The notes under the pieces are model-generated. The model saw nothing but the letters and a program-made list of their open reading frames with translations. It did no database searches and was not told where the DNA came from. The position numbers and the translations under genes are program-made. From Bacillus pumilus (lineage in GTDB: Bacteria > Bacillota > Bacilli > Bacillales > Bacillaceae): a stretch of 64,000 nt of DNA. Positions 8,944 to 16,953 of this stretch are shown in pieces. The stretch spans positions 3,098,272 through 3,162,271 of the forward strand of contig NZ_CP047089.1 in assembly GCF_009937765.1 (NCBI RefSeq), in the 5' to 3' direction. Position 1 is the first letter of the stretch, and every line of letters begins with the position of its first letter.

Positions 8944-10614
8944 TTGAATATTCAAACGATTTTTGATCAGGATTGGGCAAGTGAATTTCAGCAGCGGCTT
9001 GCAGCAGACGGCCCCTGGGCAAACTGGGAAATGTACCGTTTAGCGGCGCAGATCCAAAAAATCACAGCCATTGATTCATTTGAAGGACTGCAAGCTCCTG
9101 CCCATCTACCTGCATTCACGCCTTTAAAACATCAGCTTGAAGTAGCCAGAAGAGTCGTAGAAGAGATGAACGGAAAAGCCATTTTAGCAGATGAAGTGGG
9201 ACTTGGAAAAACCGTAGAAGCAGGACTGATTATCAAAGAATACATGATTCGTGGACTTGCCAAAAAAATTCTCATACTCGTCCCCGCCTCTCTCGTATCT
9301 CAATGGGTACAGGAGCTGCGGACAAAATTTTACATTGATGCTGTCGAACAAAAAAAGAGCTACGTGTGGGAGCAGTGTGACGTCGTGGTTTCCTCCATTG
9401 ATACAGCCAAAAGACAGCCGCACCGAGACACTATTTTATCCATTGCCTACGATATGGTCATTATTGATGAAGCACACAAACTGAAAAACAATAAAACGAA
9501 AAACTATGAATTTGTAAGAAATCTAAATAAGAAATTTTGCTTGTTGCTGACAGCGACGCCTATCCAAAACCGTATTGGAGAAATATTTAATCTTGTCTCC
9601 CTTCTGAAGCCAGGTCACCTAGGGAATGAACATCAGTTTAAAGATGTCTTTGCCAAAAAGGATTTACAGCTAGAAGACCATGACCGTTTAAAACAGCTAG
9701 TGAATAAAGTGATGATTCGTAACCGAAGACAAGACACAGGCATCGAGTGGACAAAACGGCATGTCAAAACGATTTCCATTGATTTCTCTCCAACGGAACA
9801 AGCATTATATGATGAAATCTGTAAGCTGAAAGAGAACCCGTCCTATACTAAACACATGTTTTCCATCATGACTTTGGAACGAGAATGCTGTTCAAGCCGC
9901 GAGGCGGTCTATATGACAATTAAAAAAATGCAGGAAGATGAAAAACATATTCTTGGATCCTCTGCAATAGCGCAAATTATGGAGAAAATCAATGAAGTGC
10001 AGCAAAACACAAAGGCACTTGAAGTCGTCAAGCTTATTCAGCAGTTAAATGAAAAGGTCATTATTTTCACCGAATACCGCGCGACACAAATTTATTTACA
10101 ATGGTTTCTTCAGCAAAATGGCATCAGCTCCGTTCCTTTTCGTGGCGGCTTTAAACGGGGCAAAAAGGATTGGATGAAAGATTTATTTAGAGAACGGGCA
10201 CAAGTGTTAATTGCTACAGAAGCAGGCGGCGAAGGAATCAATCTTCAGTTTTGTAATCAAATCATCAACTACGATCTTCCGTGGAACCCGATGCGTCTAG
10301 AACAGCGGATTGGGCGTATCCACCGCCTTGGACAAGAACGGGATGTCCATATTTACAACATGGCAACAAACGGTACCGTTGAGGAACACATCTTAAAACT
10401 TTTATACGAAAAAATTCAACTGTTCGAAAACGTCATTGGCGATCTAGATGATATTTTAACGCGAATCGATATCAAAGATGCCGAAACAAAGCTGCATCAG
10501 ATTCTTTTTCAGCACGAATCAGACGGTGACATGAAAAAGAAATTAACCCAGTTTGCTTCCTATTTAACAGAAGCCAAAACACCCCTTTTAGAAAAAAGAC
10601 AGCAAGGCTCATAA
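8944..10614 (+). CDS. yqhH: YqhH, SNF2-family DEAD/DEAH helicase-like ATPase
   Basis: A 556-residue Swi2/Snf2 ATPase with both RecA-like lobes: Walker A in DEVGLGKT (83-90), DEAH box (175-178), TATPIQN (about 204-210) and motif VI QRIGRIHRLGQ (about 455-465). The family remodels nucleoprotein complexes; no target is known here. The start is a TTG at 8944 with AAAGG about 12 bases upstream, and no better in-frame start is nearby. It forms a pair with yqhG (14-base gap) and lies upstream of sinI-sinR, as in B. subtilis. Confidence 0.92.
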   Translation: MNIQTIFDQDWASEFQQRLAADGPWANWEMYRLAAQIQKITAIDSFEGLQAPAHLPAFTPLKHQLEVARRVVEEMNGKAILADEVGLGKTVEAGLIIKEYMIRGLAKKILILVPASLVSQWVQELRTKFYIDAVEQKKSYVWEQCDVVVSSIDTAKRQPHRDTILSIAYDMVIIDEAHKLKNNKTKNYEFVRNLNKKFCLLLTATPIQNRIGEIFNLVSLLKPGHLGNEHQFKDVFAKKDLQLEDHDRLKQLVNKVMIRNRRQDTGIEWTKRHVKTISIDFSPTEQALYDEICKLKENPSYTKHMFSIMTLERECCSSREAVYMTIKKMQEDEKHILGSSAIAQIMEKINEVQQNTKALEVVKLIQQLNEKVIIFTEYRATQIYLQWFLQQNGISSVPFRGGFKRGKKDWMKDLFRERAQVLIATEAGGEGINLQFCNQIINYDLPWNPMRLEQRIGRIHRLGQERDVHIYNMATNGTVEEHILKLLYEKIQLFENVIGDLDDILTRIDIKDAETKLHQILFQHESDGDMKKKLTQFASYLTEAKTPLLEKRQQGS

Positions 10615-10628
10615 AGGAGAGTTGACCA

Positions 10629-11426
10629 ATGAAGCAGCGTGACATACATACCTTTCTTCTCCGTTTCTTTCAGGCAAATCAATGCGACATACTAGAAGAA
10701 AGTACAGGTCATATGACCGTACAACTGACCATTGAGATGGACAAATTAATTATGAACCGCCCTTTTTATTGGCACTGGCTTGAAAAAACTGGTGGAGTTC
10801 CGGAGCCGCGGCAATTGACCCTCATCACCGATCAAAAAAAAGTGGATGATACCATTGAGGGTGAATTTATCCACTTTGGCTCCCCTCGCTTATTTCAAAT
10901 TTTTGAAGCTGTCAAACAGCAGGGCCGATTTATCCGTCTCTATGAACAAGTCACTCCGCTCATGAAGAATCAGATTGCACTCGAGCCTTGGCTTGGTCTC
11001 AATGTGAAAATTTCTTATCTCGCAGATCGAAAGAAGGATAAGCTTTTGTCACTAGGACTTCATCTAATACGCGGAGAAGTCGTTGAACAATTTCAAGAAA
11101 AGCTGGAAACCCGTGAGCTGTCATCTCAAATTCCCGATTATTGCTTTACGATGAGTACGATGATCAAGCCAGAAAGCGGAGTCAAACGGCTCTACAGTTT
11201 AATGGAGCATTACGCCCATGAAGAACCAGATGATTGGGCGGTAAGAGCTGTTCAAAAATGGAAAGAAGACACTGAACTTTTAAACCAATTTTATGAAGGG
11301 ACTTCAGACACGTCTGTAGAATATGAAATAGAAAGACAAGCACTCAAAACTTTATATGAACCAAAAATCAGTCTTACGATTGAAAATGGCGGACTTTTTT
11401 ACTTACAGCAAAAAAGAGGAGGCTGA
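10629..11426 (+). CDS. yqhG: YqhG family protein, unknown function
   Basis: A 265-residue protein without signal peptide or membrane segment. It matches YqhG by position and size, and no catalytic motif is apparent. An AAAGGAGAG ribosome binding site overlaps the end of yqhH, so the two are probably translated from one message. A conserved partnership with the SNF2 ATPase YqhH is a reasonable inference from constant adjacency, not from any motif. Confidence 0.85.
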   Translation: MKQRDIHTFLLRFFQANQCDILEESTGHMTVQLTIEMDKLIMNRPFYWHWLEKTGGVPEPRQLTLITDQKKVDDTIEGEFIHFGSPRLFQIFEAVKQQGRFIRLYEQVTPLMKNQIALEPWLGLNVKISYLADRKKDKLLSLGLHLIRGEVVEQFQEKLETRELSSQIPDYCFTMSTMIKPESGVKRLYSLMEHYAHEEPDDWAVRAVQKWKEDTELLNQFYEGTSDTSVEYEIERQALKTLYEPKISLTIENGGLFYLQQKRGG

Positions 11427-11608
11427 CCTATAGGTCCCCTCCCTTTCATGTGACGTACAATTTTCGATCAGCCAAAAGCAACGTTTGTCTGTTTGTATTG
11501 GGCGGAAAAATGACGCAAGCAAACTATGAGGTCTTACCACCTGTGTCTTTCCATTTCATGCGTTAAGTGCCTGAAATACATGATTCAGTATTTTAGGAGG
11601 GTATTTGT
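11427..11608 (+). promoter_or_regulatory. sinI upstream region
   Basis: About 180 bases before sinI. In B. subtilis the sinI promoter is activated by Spo0A~P; here TGACGCAA at about 11511-11518 resembles a Spo0A box (TGNCGAA) only loosely. No terminator for yqhG was found, so read-through into sinI is possible. Confidence 0.35.
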
Positions 11609-11773
11609 ATGGAAAAGAAAACGAACATATTAGACAGTGAATGGGTTCAATTATTACTTGAAGCTCGTAAAGCAGGGCTAACAGTTGAAGAAGTCCGTCA
11701 ATTCCTTAAATCAAGTGAAAAGTCCTCTGAGTCTCACCCTCTGGTAAGAAGTCATTCTATCAAACCTTTCTGA
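11609..11773 (+). CDS. sinI: SinI, anti-repressor of SinR
   Basis: A 54-residue protein that I translated directly: it starts MEKKTNILDSEWVQLLLEAR and ends RSHSIKPF. The central helix region (EWVQLLLEARKAGLTVEEVR) corresponds to the SinR-binding helical hook, and the RSH..PF tail matches B. subtilis SinI. SinI binds SinR and relieves repression of matrix genes. The ATG follows TAGGAGGG. It lies immediately before sinR, with the sinR promoter overlapping its stop. Confidence 0.93.
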   Translation: MEKKTNILDSEWVQLLLEARKAGLTVEEVRQFLKSSEKSSESHPLVRSHSIKPF

Positions 11774-11776
11774 ATG

Positions 11777-11785
11777 TGCTATAAT
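11777..11785 (+). promoter_or_regulatory. Extended -10 promoter for sinR
   Basis: TGCTATAAT is a perfect extended -10 element placed just after the sinI stop codon and 22 bases before the sinR start. The -35 region is weak, as is common for extended -10 promoters. It corresponds to the known separate sinR promoter of B. subtilis. Confidence 0.7.
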
Positions 11786-11806
11786 ATCGAAAGGAAGGTG
11801 ATGACA

Positions 11807-12142
11807 TTGATTGGCCAGCGTATTAAACAATACCGCAATGAAAAAGGCTACTCACTATCAGAACTGGCCGAAAAGGCTGGGGTAGCGAAGTCTTATTTAA
11901 GCTCAATAGAAAGAAACTTGCAAACAAACCCCTCCATTCAATTTCTTGAAAAAGTCTCCGCTGTTCTGGACGTCTCGGTTCATACACTGTTACACGAAAA
12001 AGATGAAACCGAATACGATGGTCAATTAGATAGTGAATGGGAAAAACTAGTTCGAGATGCAATGACATCAGGGGTTTCGAAAAAGCAATTTCGTGAATTT
12101 TTAGATTATCAAATCTGGAGAAAAAAGCAAGAAGAGGAGTAA
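11807..12142 (+). CDS. sinR: SinR, master repressor of biofilm matrix genes
   Basis: A 111-residue regulator with an N-terminal HTH_3 (Xre) DNA-binding domain (about 5-60, IGQRIKQYRNEKGYSLSEL) and a C-terminal SinI/SinR multimerisation helix (about 74-111). I chose the TTG at 11807: it lies 8 bases from AAGGAAGG and gives exactly the 111 residues of the B. subtilis protein, while the ATG at 11801 is only 2 bases from the ribosome binding site. SinR represses the eps and tapA operons; likely operators lie upstream of tapA in this window. It is convergent with tasA. Confidence 0.97.
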   Translation: MIGQRIKQYRNEKGYSLSELAEKAGVAKSYLSSIERNLQTNPSIQFLEKVSAVLDVSVHTLLHEKDETEYDGQLDSEWEKLVRDAMTSGVSKKQFREFLDYQIWRKKQEEE

Positions 12143-12209
12143 AGCGCACATTTTAGCGCATACTCCTCCAATTGCTATGCAGAACTTGATATCAGCCTAA
12201 AGACTGGCT

Positions 12210-13010
12210 TTATTTTTTATCTTCGCTGTGTGCTTTTTCGTTTTCTTTCACGTAGCCTTTTTCATCCGTATGCTTTTTGGGATTGATCGTTAAACCATTC
12301 CACTGAGTCGCTTCGAAGGAAAGATCAATTTGAATCGCATCGCCTTGGTATTTATTTTGGATATAGTGACCATCTTTATCCTTCGTCTGGTCATTGACAA
12401 ATTCAATGATCATTTCCATTTTATCGTAATCAAACGGGTTCTTTGGAATACCGTCATACTCTGGAGCCACTGTTCCATCCACAGTTGCTACATTAATCTT
12501 CCCACTTTCATGTAAAAACTTCTCATCAACGGCATGACGAAGCTTTTCAAATGCGGTCTGATCCTGTTTTGCCGTTAGTTGATGCAAGTCAAGCAGGTTT
12601 GCAGCGTCTAAGATAATATTTTTCGGATAACCATTTCCACCTTCGGCTCCAACCGTCAGAACACTCACCTGAAACTGACTAAGAAATTCTTCAGCTGTAT
12701 TCTTACCGCCCTTTTTTGCGGAAGCTCCATCCTGATACTGGCTGTAATCAAGACTCATCAGCACTTGATTGATCGCAAGTGATCCTTTATTTTCAAAATT
12801 AAATTCCTTCTTGATGCGATCACCAGGTTTTAAGTTTGAAAGGTTGATGGCGCCGGAGTTCTCTTTTGCAGATAAATCTAGCTCTCCTGTCGAGTAGACC
12901 GCATTTGCCGTTTCTATATCATTAAACGCCGCCCATGTCCCCCCACCGATTAATGCCAGGCCTAAAGCCCCTGATAATACACCTAAACGAATTGACCTTT
13001 TCTTTGCCAT
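12210..13010 (-). CDS. tasA: TasA, major amyloid-like biofilm fibre protein
   Basis: A 266-residue secreted matrix protein. A signal peptide ends near residue 28 (GGGTWAAFNDIE), the processing context used by SipW. The mature part has the TasA landmarks LDLSAKENS, NLKPGDRIKKEF, EGGNGYPKNIILD and EATQWNGLTI, and the C-terminus GYVKENEKAHSEDKK. It forms the protein fibres of the Bacillus biofilm. Last gene of tapA-sipW-tasA, 57 bases after sipW. Transcription is expected to be SinR-repressed. Confidence 0.97.
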   Translation of the reverse strand: MAKKRSIRLGVLSGALGLALIGGGTWAAFNDIETANAVYSTGELDLSAKENSGAINLSNLKPGDRIKKEFNFENKGSLAINQVLMSLDYSQYQDGASAKKGGKNTAEEFLSQFQVSVLTVGAEGGNGYPKNIILDAANLLDLHQLTAKQDQTAFEKLRHAVDEKFLHESGKINVATVDGTVAPEYDGIPKNPFDYDKMEMIIEFVNDQTKDKDGHYIQNKYQGDAIQIDLSFEATQWNGLTINPKKHTDEKGYVKENEKAHSEDKK

Positions 13011-13067
13011 AAATGAACCCCCTAATAAATTGTTTTATTGAAACCTACTTAGGTTACAAACGAAAAT

Positions 13068-13640
13068 TTAAGCTTGTTCCTCTGACATCTGTAAATCAGC
13101 CGTGTGTCTTCGATGTTTTGCAGCTCCCACAAAATGAAGAGTTGAATAAACGAGCAGCATCACACCTGGTATAATGAGCAGCAACGCGGTTCCAGCCGAA
13201 GTTCCTGCATACGAAAGAAGCTTTCCTGCATAAGGAATGTTCACACCCGTATACTGCGCAGTCACCTGATCCGCTTTTACTAGTGTGCCGTCCTGATACA
13301 TATTCTGATCACCTTTCGTCTCAAAGGCTTTATTTGATCCCTTGCCTTTCACCCCAACAATTCGGTGGGTCACATATGACTGGTCCTGCTTCGTTTGAAA
13401 CGTGATAATATCTCCTTTTTTAAGCGACTCCGGTGAAGTCACTTCTTTTACGACAATGAGTGAGCCAGTCGAAAATTCCGGTTCCATTGAGCCAGATAAT
13501 ACTTGCTTGAATTGATAACCGAAAATTTGAGGATCTCCTCCTGTCGTTCTTGATGACAATACGACAATAATACATGCAATCATCACCGTGAATACCACCA
13601 CATAAAGAATACTTCCTGACATCTTCATCCATTTTTTCAT
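13068..13640 (-). CDS. sipW: SipW, ER-type signal peptidase I
   Basis: A 190-residue membrane protein with transmembrane segments near residues 10-30 and 145-165. The catalytic serine is Ser51 in SGSMEP and the histidine, which replaces the usual bacterial lysine, is His92 in YVTHRIVGV. This Ser-His arrangement marks the archaeal/ER type. SipW processes TapA and TasA, its operon neighbours. The ATG follows an AGAAGAGG element. Confidence 0.96.
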   Translation of the reverse strand: MKKWMKMSGSILYVVVFTVMIACIIVVLSSRTTGGDPQIFGYQFKQVLSGSMEPEFSTGSLIVVKEVTSPESLKKGDIITFQTKQDQSYVTHRIVGVKGKGSNKAFETKGDQNMYQDGTLVKADQVTAQYTGVNIPYAGKLLSYAGTSAGTALLLIIPGVMLLVYSTLHFVGAAKHRRHTADLQMSEEQA

Positions 13641-13691
13641 GACCTCTTCTCCCCTTTACCTATCATTATTTCATTTCAAAGACAGCTCCAT

Positions 13692-14219
13692 TTAAGATAC
13701 CTTTTCTGGACACTTTGCGAGCTGCATAGGTTTAGACCATATAAATGCCTCTTCAGATCCTTCAAAACCTTTAGGATAATAGATTTTAAACGCATAAATT
13801 CCATTCCTTTTTGCTTTATCTGTCGTGACAGTGGTTGTTTCTTGTGAAAGCAGGGACTGTATAGAGCCTTTTTCAAGAATATGACCATCTTGTAACGGCT
13901 TCTGCTCGCTTTTCACTTTATGTAATTCCCATTTCCATTCAGAGTGTGCAATAGGTTGTCCACTATTTTTTAATGTGATGCTCAAGCTTTGAGGTGCGCA
14001 GACTGTTCCTTTGATCATTGTTTGATCGATGAGTTCCAAATCACTTCTATCCCATTTGATAGGCTGACAATGCTGATCCGTTTGTTCAAAATTTTCACAT
14101 GTTTTCATGACAAAGTTTGAGTGCTCAACATCGTTAAACGAAGCGTTCGTTGTTGAGATCAAGAGAGACGTGAAGATCAAAAAAATGGCACAAAAGAGTA
14201 CAAAGAGCGACTGTTTCAT
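13692..14219 (-). CDS. tapA: TapA, TasA fibre assembly/anchoring protein (short form)
   Basis: A 175-residue secreted protein with a signal peptide (about 1-27, ending NAS before FNDVE). It keeps the conserved cysteines and blocks of TapA (TCENF, KGTVCAP, WKWELHK, GIYAFKIYYP, WSKPMQLAKC). B. subtilis TapA has about 250 residues; this copy ends shortly after the last conserved cysteine (LAKCPEKVS) and lacks the long charged, disordered tail. The stop is clean and the operon continues, so this looks like a natural short form rather than a broken gene. First gene of the operon, downstream of two SinR-like operators. Confidence 0.93.
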   Translation of the reverse strand: MKQSLFVLFCAIFLIFTSLLISTTNASFNDVEHSNFVMKTCENFEQTDQHCQPIKWDRSDLELIDQTMIKGTVCAPQSLSITLKNSGQPIAHSEWKWELHKVKSEQKPLQDGHILEKGSIQSLLSQETTTVTTDKAKRNGIYAFKIYYPKGFEGSEEAFIWSKPMQLAKCPEKVS

Positions 14220-14244
14220 TCATTCTCCAACTCCTTGAACGATT

Positions 14245-14260
14245 GTTCTTTAAAAAGAAC
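14245..14260. promoter_or_regulatory. Candidate SinR operator, proximal to tapA
   Basis: Inverted repeat GTTCTT-TAAA-AAGAAC, 26 bases upstream of the tapA start codon. Each arm matches the SinR half-site GTTCTYT. Confidence 0.7.
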
Positions 14261-14320
14261 GATTACATACAGTATAAGGAAATACCTATAAAACCCAAAA
14301 CGTCAAATTAGTCCATTTTG

Positions 14321-14336
14321 TTCTTAAACAAGAATG
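14321..14336. promoter_or_regulatory. Candidate SinR operator, distal to tapA
   Basis: A second inverted repeat GTTCTT-AAAC-AAGAAT with the same 4-base spacer, 76 bases (centre to centre) from the proximal one, and likewise followed by GATTAC. Its spacing would allow SinR tetramer bridging. Confidence 0.65.
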
Positions 14337-14470
14337 ATTACGAGAAATTTCTTCCATTTTCTCATTCTTTCGCCGTATTCAATATTTTTTTGTGTGACAT
14401 TTGTACTTCTTAAAAATTTACATAAAAGTGCATCATTTGGTCAGAATAATAGTAGATGAGGTGATGTGAA

Positions 14471-14797
14471 GTGAAATATGGAAAGCTGATAATCATGCTC
14501 AGTTTACTATTTGGTCCTATGATACTAGACGCCAATCCTGCGGATGCGAGAGGTTTCCTTGCCGCAGCAGATCAATGGGAAACACGGGCAGTCAAAGAAG
14601 CAAAGAAACGATATCCGCTAACGCAAGTCTTATTCAAACAAAAAGTATGGGACCGTCATCGTGAGAAGGAATCTGTGAAACAGTATCATATTACGTTAAA
14701 AGACCACACCAAAGAATTTGGGGTATATGTCACTATTTCTTATAACCCTTACTCAAACAAGGTCAATAAAGTGATTGTTGTAGAAGAATATAGCTAA
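14471..14797 (+). CDS. yqzG: YqzG, secreted DUF3889 protein
   Basis: A 108-residue protein with an N-terminal signal peptide (about 1-27, ending near ADARG) and a DUF3889 domain (about 33-105) containing YNPYSNKVNKV. Function unknown. The start is a GTG with GAGGTGAT just upstream. It is divergent from tapA and convergent with the comG operon tail gene yqzE, from which a terminator separates it. Confidence 0.9.
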   Translation: MKYGKLIIMLSLLFGPMILDANPADARGFLAAADQWETRAVKEAKKRYPLTQVLFKQKVWDRHREKESVKQYHITLKDHTKEFGVYVTISYNPYSNKVNKVIVVEEYS

Positions 14798-14807
14798 AGA
14801 GGCATAA

Positions 14808-14831
14808 AAAAACCGCCTGCTGGCGGCTTTT
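14808..14831. terminator. Bidirectional terminator between yqzG and yqzE
   Basis: CCGCC-TGCT-GGCGG stem with an A tract before and T tract after it, between two convergent genes; the right arm touches the yqzE stop codon. Confidence 0.85.
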
Positions 14832-15025
14832 TACTTTTGACGATGTCGTTTACGTTTTTTTAGCATCATTGAAAATCCAAACGGCAAAACCCCAAATAAA
14901 CGCTGTGAAAATGGCGGTTTCGTTTGCAATTTCTCTTGTTTATGTTCCTTCCGTTCGTCTCGCGGTGTATTCATATATTTAATGATTTCCTGCGTCATAT
15001 ATTTTACATAATCATTGGTTTTCAA
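14831..15025 (-). CDS. yqzE: YqzE, ComG operon tail protein
   Basis: A 64-residue basic protein beginning [14 protein letters not shown], which matches YqzE, the small gene found after comGG in Bacillus. The start is a TTG with GAGGTG 8-9 bases upstream. Function is unknown; position suggests expression with the competence pseudopilus operon. The 59-base gap to comGG contains no obvious terminator. Confidence 0.88.
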   Translation of the reverse strand: MKTNDYVKYMTQEIIKYMNTPRDERKEHKQEKLQTKPPFSQRLFGVLPFGFSMMLKKRKRHRQK

Positions 15026-15084
15026 GCATATTCACCTCTTCTTTCTTCAAGTGTTACCAGGAAGAGGATCATTTTATACACTGG

Positions 15085-15468
15085 CTATTCACGGTTTGCC
15101 CATCTCATGATTTCACCGGTCTGCCCATCCAGCACGAGTTCCCGTTCATCTGATAAACCATCTTTTGTTTTCACACTAACTAACATGCTGATACGATTTT
15201 TCTTTTGATCACATGTCACCTGCTTTAATGTCACTCGGCCTTCTTCAGTGTCAATAGGGGTATGCTGCTTTTCACACAAATGATGTAATGTACGGACAGC
15301 TTCACTCACCCCCACCCGGAAAAGCTGCTGTTTTTTATAAAACGAAATCGTCAGCTCTACACTTCTCAGCTCTTTTTGAAACCCAATCGTCATCGCCCCT
15401 AGGATCAAAAGAAAAAATAGAATCACAGCCAGTACTTGCGGATAAATAAATCCTCCTTCCCTTTTCAC
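15085..15468 (-). CDS. comGG: ComGG, minor pseudopilin-like competence protein
   Basis: A 127-residue protein with an N-terminal hydrophobic helix after a short basic leader (MKREGGF), the pattern of a class 3 prepilin; the usual Glu at +5 is not obvious, as is typical of ComGG. It is needed for DNA uptake as part of the ComG pseudopilus. The GTG start overlaps the comGF stop (GTGA), indicating translational coupling. Sequence divergence from B. subtilis is high, so the call leans on operon position. Confidence 0.88.
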   Translation of the reverse strand: MKREGGFIYPQVLAVILFFLLILGAMTIGFQKELRSVELTISFYKKQQLFRVGVSEAVRTLHHLCEKQHTPIDTEEGRVTLKQVTCDQKKNRISMLVSVKTKDGLSDERELVLDGQTGEIMRWANRE

Positions 15469-15914
15469 AATGTAGGAACCACTCCTTTATATATGAAAAA
15501 AACGGCTTCATACACCTTACCAGATTCATCTGTAACTTTAAGAATAGCCCTATACTGATTAGTCCTCACGCGACATTCTTTGACCTTTTGTAATAAAGGA
15601 AGATGGCCTGCCTGATCCATTCTCTTTCGAAGCATCTCTTGATATGGCTCAATCGTTACGACTCGCCCTTTATCAGATACATATTCTAACGCTTTACCTC
15701 CTTGCACCGATCGAATAGCCGTTGCTCGGCTTAATTCTTCATCTAATTGCAGGACAGTCTGTTTCCACTCCATTTGTGAGAATCGGTTCATCTCTTCAAA
15801 AGGATGAGCTTTCGAAGCTGTTGAAAAGAGCAGGACACAGCCAAAAGAAAGGAACAAAAATAGCTGCAATTGCCATAGAGCCTGGACAAGCGTAAAACCT
15901 TGTTCACCGTTCAT
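15465..15914 (-). CDS. comGF: ComGF, minor pseudopilin competence protein
   Basis: A 149-residue protein starting MNGEQGFTLVQALWQL, a prepilin-like leader ending in GF followed by a hydrophobic helix. Features shared with ComGF include RKRMDQAGHLPLL near the middle. I placed the start at the ATG at 15914, which overlaps comGE by 11 bases; a longer in-frame extension upstream lies inside comGE and has no prepilin logic. The ribosome binding site is weak, consistent with coupling to comGE. Confidence 0.88.
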   Translation of the reverse strand: MNGEQGFTLVQALWQLQLFLFLSFGCVLLFSTASKAHPFEEMNRFSQMEWKQTVLQLDEELSRATAIRSVQGGKALEYVSDKGRVVTIEPYQEMLRKRMDQAGHLPLLQKVKECRVRTNQYRAILKVTDESGKVYEAVFFIYKGVVPTL

Positions 15915-16221
15915 CAGTCTGGTGAAAGCATATGGTCTGCTTTTTGTGTAAGTTGTATGATACACATCCCTTCTCTTTATCCCAATTGAATACATATGTG
16001 ATGTCGCCTCGCTTCTTTTTGACAGAAGATTTTGTACCATCTATGAACGATTCATTCATCTGTTCATGCAAAATTTGGTAAGCTTCAAGTTTGGCTCTTA
16101 CTTCCTTTTTCCCTATCATGATTTTTTCATAGGCTGGCATAAGCACAATGGCTGCAAATAGGAAGATATGACAAGCAAACAGCGTTTCAATCGTACTAAA
16201 CCCTCTATTGCTTTTGAACAT
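15904..16221 (-). CDS. comGE: ComGE, minor pseudopilin competence protein
   Basis: A 105-residue protein with the prepilin signal NRGFSTIETL (Glu five residues after the cleavage glycine) and a hydrophobic helix. It belongs to the ComG pseudopilus and should be processed by ComC. It overlaps comGD by 17 bases and comGF by 11, typical of this tightly packed operon. Confidence 0.9.
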   Translation of the reverse strand: MFKSNRGFSTIETLFACHIFLFAAIVLMPAYEKIMIGKKEVRAKLEAYQILHEQMNESFIDGTKSSVKKKRGDITYVFNWDKEKGCVSYNLHKKQTICFHQTDER

Positions 16222-16651
16222 GGATTCGCCCGCTTCCTAAATATATCGTGAGCTTATACGTTTGGCTGCCAAATTGAATGATAAGAGACCCGCCGCTGCT
16301 CGGATGTCCGTTAACATTAAAATAGATACCTTGTGGAAATGTAGAAGCCTTAATGCTTCCTTTTTGATGCTGAAAAGAAGCAATGACTTCACCATCCTTT
16401 TGATCGATTACTTGATACGATACATGTGGCAGATGGAATTCCACATACACACGTGTTTTTTTAACAAATGCAGTATAAGCAGCCAATTGAAAATCCTGTT
16501 TCATGATGTTCACTTGTCTTTTCGCTTCAGCGCCTTCTATTACATTTGGGATTTTCACTCCTATGATCAACATTAGAATCGATAAAACCAGTAAGATCAT
16601 TAGCTGTTCTATGAGGGTAAAACCCTTCTCATGAAAAATTAATTTATTCAT
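16205..16651 (-). CDS. comGD: ComGD, minor pseudopilin competence protein
   Basis: A 148-residue type IV prepilin-like protein with the canonical leader EKGFTLIEQL (cleavage after Gly10, Glu at +5) and a 20-residue hydrophobic helix. The C-terminal part is a small globular domain. It overlaps comGC by 8 bases. Role in competence by family membership. Confidence 0.93.
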   Translation of the reverse strand: MNKLIFHEKGFTLIEQLMILLVLSILMLIIGVKIPNVIEGAEAKRQVNIMKQDFQLAAYTAFVKKTRVYVEFHLPHVSYQVIDQKDGEVIASFQHQKGSIKASTFPQGIYFNVNGHPSSGGSLIIQFGSQTYKLTIYLGSGRIHVQKQ

Positions 16652-16937
16652 GCTTCACATGGCCGTTTTGAATGACAATCGCTTTTCCATTAGGACACGT
16701 TAATCCCTTTTTGACATAGCCTTCTTTTTCTAATTCAGCTAAAGATGGTGTTCTGCCATCGTGCTCTAATTCATATGCCATCACCTGTGTGCTCACCATT
16801 GATTTAAGCCCTTCACAGCCCTTTGCTTGAATCGTTTGATGATGACGAGTGATATTCGGAATGGTAATAAGTAAAAGAATTGAAATCACAAGCATGACAA
16901 TTAACATTTCTAACAGAGTAAATCCTTTATCATTCAT
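16644..16937 (-). CDS. comGC: ComGC, major competence pseudopilin
   Basis: A 97-residue prepilin with the leader MNDKGFTLLEML (cleavage after Gly5, Glu10 at +5 of the mature form), a long hydrophobic helix and two cysteines (GCEGLK and LTCPNGK) that can form the internal disulfide known in ComGC. It is the main subunit of the DNA-uptake pseudopilus. It sits 16 bases after comGB. Confidence 0.96.
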   Translation of the reverse strand: MNDKGFTLLEMLIVMLVISILLLITIPNITRHHQTIQAKGCEGLKSMVSTQVMAYELEHDGRTPSLAELEKEGYVKKGLTCPNGKAIVIQNGHVKHE

Positions 16938-16953
16938 GGCTTTGTCCTCCTTC

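Noticed and set aside
12186..12212. Possible terminator between convergent sinR and tasA
   Set aside because: Only a 4-bp AGCC/GGCT stem with an interrupted T run; too weak to annotate.
13042..13055. Small inverted repeat AACCT-ACTT-AGGTT before tasA
   Set aside because: Five-base arms near the ribosome binding site are within chance expectation for AT-rich DNA.
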